Shown piece by piece: positions 4,497 to 5,803 of a stretch of 5,803 nt of DNA. How positions within the stretch are numbered: the stretch's first letter is position 1; every line of letters starts with the position of its first letter. The notes under the pieces were generated by a model, which saw nothing but the letters and a program-made list of their open reading frames with translations, was not told the DNA's origin and searched no databases. Both the position numbers and the translations under genes were made by a program. This DNA is from an uncultured bacterium (lineage in GTDB: Bacteria; Patescibacteriota; Dojkabacteria; CALFHW01), in the NCBI GenBank assembly GCA_937876695.1, contig CALFHW010000184.1, forward strand, positions 1 through 5,803, written 5' to 3'.

Positions 4497-5803
4497 TTAA
4501 ATTTTGTTTAGTTTCTTTTTGATCTTCTTCAGACTGGAGGTGAGGATGTCTGATTCCAGATTGGCTAGAGTGGATTTGAATTCGTATACGTCTTGCCAGC
4601 AATAGATCAAACCATTTATGCCGTGCTCTAACATAGGGTTTAGTAGCAATTCGAAAATCTCCCTACTCTCCGTCTTGATGAGCATTTTGGTCTTAAACTC
4701 GCTGTCCTTGGCTAAGTGGTTATTGAAATAGTCCAGAATTAATTCTTTCTCAGCTGCCAAATGCAATACCACATCACCTAAGTTGCTACCGTAAATGTGT
4801 TCAATAATCTTGTCTAAGTCTAGAATTACCCCGTCAATGCCCTGCTCAAATACCTTTTCAATCGCAGTAAAGAAAATAGGCTGGCTGACGGTTTGATATA
4901 CCTTGAAGGTAGCGGTGCGCCTGAATCCTCCTGCTGAGAGGTCTTTTTTAATAGTAGCTGAGTTTTCATGGCTAGTTGTACTGGGCATAGACACCCAGAA
5001 ATTGCGGTGGCCGTATAGATTTCTCAGCTGAGACAAGACTTGAATTTGCCCGTCCATATTCTGATTTGATGATAACTCAAGCATCAGAGGTTTGGGCGCA
5101 ATTGCTTTGAGATAGAGCGCTAAATATTCACAAACCTGCTTTTGCAGGGCTTGCGAGGTTTGTAAAATACCGCCGCCAAGTAGGTCTACAATTTCATCCA
5201 GCCTAAATACTCCCAGACCGTCTAGGTTGCCCGCAAATACCTTGACTTCACTTGCAGGCCTAAGCGGATACCACCATACTTCGCTGGCAGTTTTAATCTC
5301 TGGTAACATTTCCTTTACTTGGCCAGCCTTCAGTTCGCGCTCTGGCTCGGGCAGAATTAGTTCCTCAGAAGTTTTATTTAGGCCTGCCAGCATTGCGTCT
5401 TGCTTCTGAGTAATCTCGGAAACAGGTTGAGTAGGTTCTAGCTGAACCGTCTTGGCCATGGGTGCAATATTAGTGACAGTTTCTACCTGAGGAGTATGAC
5501 TGACATCTTGTCTTGGCATATCCCTCTCATCCTTCAGCTTCTTGTAGATTTCTGCCAAAGCTGGCAAGGCAGTCTCATCTGCATAGCTCTCAATATCCGT
5601 CACTAGAAATCCGCCGGCGTCATATGCCCAGCTGAGCTTGAATCTATCCATAAAGGCAGTCTCTGCAAGAGCTAAGGTCTTATTCAGGCTTGAGAGCTGC
5701 TGGTCATCGAGTTTGGAGCGCTGGCTCCAGATTTTGGAAATCTTAACTTTTGAATAATCATTTATATCTACACCTTTATTTCTGACCAACATGAACTTTT
5801 GCT
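4497..5803 (-). CDS. degenerate PEP synthase / pyruvate phosphate dikinase-like protein, 5' end probably outside the window
   Basis: At least 431 residues counting from the ATG at 5792; the frame stays open to the right edge. PEP synthases and PPDKs transfer phosphate from ATP through a swivelling histidine domain to pyruvate in a C-terminal barrel. Parts of that plan are recognisable. Residues 28-70 resemble the end of the ATP-binding domain ('LtDeei..La...IE..fg.p.DIEWA.d..gkl.ivQaRP'), here ending LSWAYD (53-58) and GFLVTDIES (61-69). Residues 181-415 follow the PEP-utilising barrel: DGLGVFRLDE (191-200), APKPLMLELSSN (232-243), KVYQTVSQP (297-305), DGVILDLDKIIEHIYG (320-335) and HGINGLIYCWQDV (390-402). 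Nearly all catalytic positions are changed, and residues 84-165 are a charged, low-complexity linker where the phosphohistidine domain should be. The protein is probably catalytically inactive. It begins in mid-domain at the ATG, so the real start likely lies upstream. No signal peptide or membrane helix is visible. It precedes the bdbC-like gene in a probable operon. Family relationship is by eye and moderately sure; the role is unknown. Confidence 0.75.
   Translation of the reverse strand, partial: QKFMLVRNKGVDINDYSKVKISKIWSQRSKLDDQQLSSLNKTLALAETAFMDRFKLSWAYDAGGFLVTDIESYADETALPALAEIYKKLKDERDMPRQDVSHTPQVETVTNIAPMAKTVQLEPTQPVSEITQKQDAMLAGLNKTSEELILPEPERELKAGQVKEMLPEIKTASEVWWYPLRPASEVKVFAGNLDGLGVFRLDEIVDLLGGGILQTSQALQKQVCEYLALYLKAIAPKPLMLELSSNQNMDGQIQVLSQLRNLYGHRNFWVSMPSTTSHENSATIKKDLSAGGFRRTATFKVYQTVSQPIFFTAIEKVFEQGIDGVILDLDKIIEHIYGSNLGDVVLHLAAEKELILDYFNNHLAKDSEFKTKMLIKTESREIFELLLNPMLEHGINGLIYCWQDVYEFKSTLANLESDILTSSLKKIKKKLNKI

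Noticed and set aside
5227..5409. Plus-strand open frame of 60 codons
   Set aside because: It lies antisense within the PEP-synthase-like gene over the linker and early barrel, with no supporting signal.
1..5803. Mobile element, CRISPR array, prophage or defence system
   Set aside because: No transposase, integrase, regularly spaced repeats, terminal inverted repeats or defence domains were seen on either strand; base composition looks even across the window.

Overview
This 5.8 kb window is ordinary-density bacterial chromosome of moderate, slightly AT-rich base composition. The standard code reads cleanly, with no in-frame TGA or TAG problem in any gene. The organism cannot be named from the sequence. 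Three features together suggest a reduced or Candidate-Phyla-Radiation (Patescibacteria)-like cell envelope and genome: a shortened RND transporter lacking most of the outer-membrane docking segments, a BdbC-type disulfide oxidase of the kind found in Gram-positive and other monoderm-like bacteria, and several genes without a Shine-Dalgarno sequence. This placement is an inference of moderate strength.

Layout from left to right. (1) On the minus strand, positions 1-467 hold the first 155 codons of a D-2-hydroxyacid dehydrogenase that runs off the left edge. It has a clear AGGAG ribosome binding site and a near-consensus promoter. (2) Positions 594-1106, minus strand, encode a complete cytoplasmic cyclophilin-type peptidyl-prolyl isomerase. 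(3) The 94-base gap at 1107-1200 appears to contain the cyclophilin promoter and, facing it, a possible promoter for the next unit. (4) Positions 1201-1271, plus strand, are a tRNA-Ala(CGC) with the G3-U70 alanine identity pair. (5) Positions 1332-3962, plus strand, encode a 12-helix RND-superfamily permease of only 876 residues. (6) Two minus-strand genes converge on it: a BdbC/DsbB-family disulfide oxidoreductase (4031-4477) and, 19 bases upstream of its ATG, a large gene running off the right edge.

The most interesting gene is the rightmost one. It carries no obvious name, but motif-by-motif reading shows it to be a degenerate relative of PEP synthase / pyruvate phosphate dikinase. The end of the ATP-binding domain and the whole C-terminal PEP-utilising barrel can be followed. 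Most catalytic residues I could align are replaced, and the swivelling phosphohistidine domain is replaced by a low-complexity linker. It is probably a pseudoenzyme, and its true start probably lies beyond the window.

Functionally the window is a mixed housekeeping and envelope region: protein folding (cyclophilin, disulfide oxidase), export (RND permease), translation (tRNA) and two metabolic-enzyme relatives. There is no sign of a mobile element, CRISPR array, prophage or defence island. No stretch longer than 300 bases lacks a gene.
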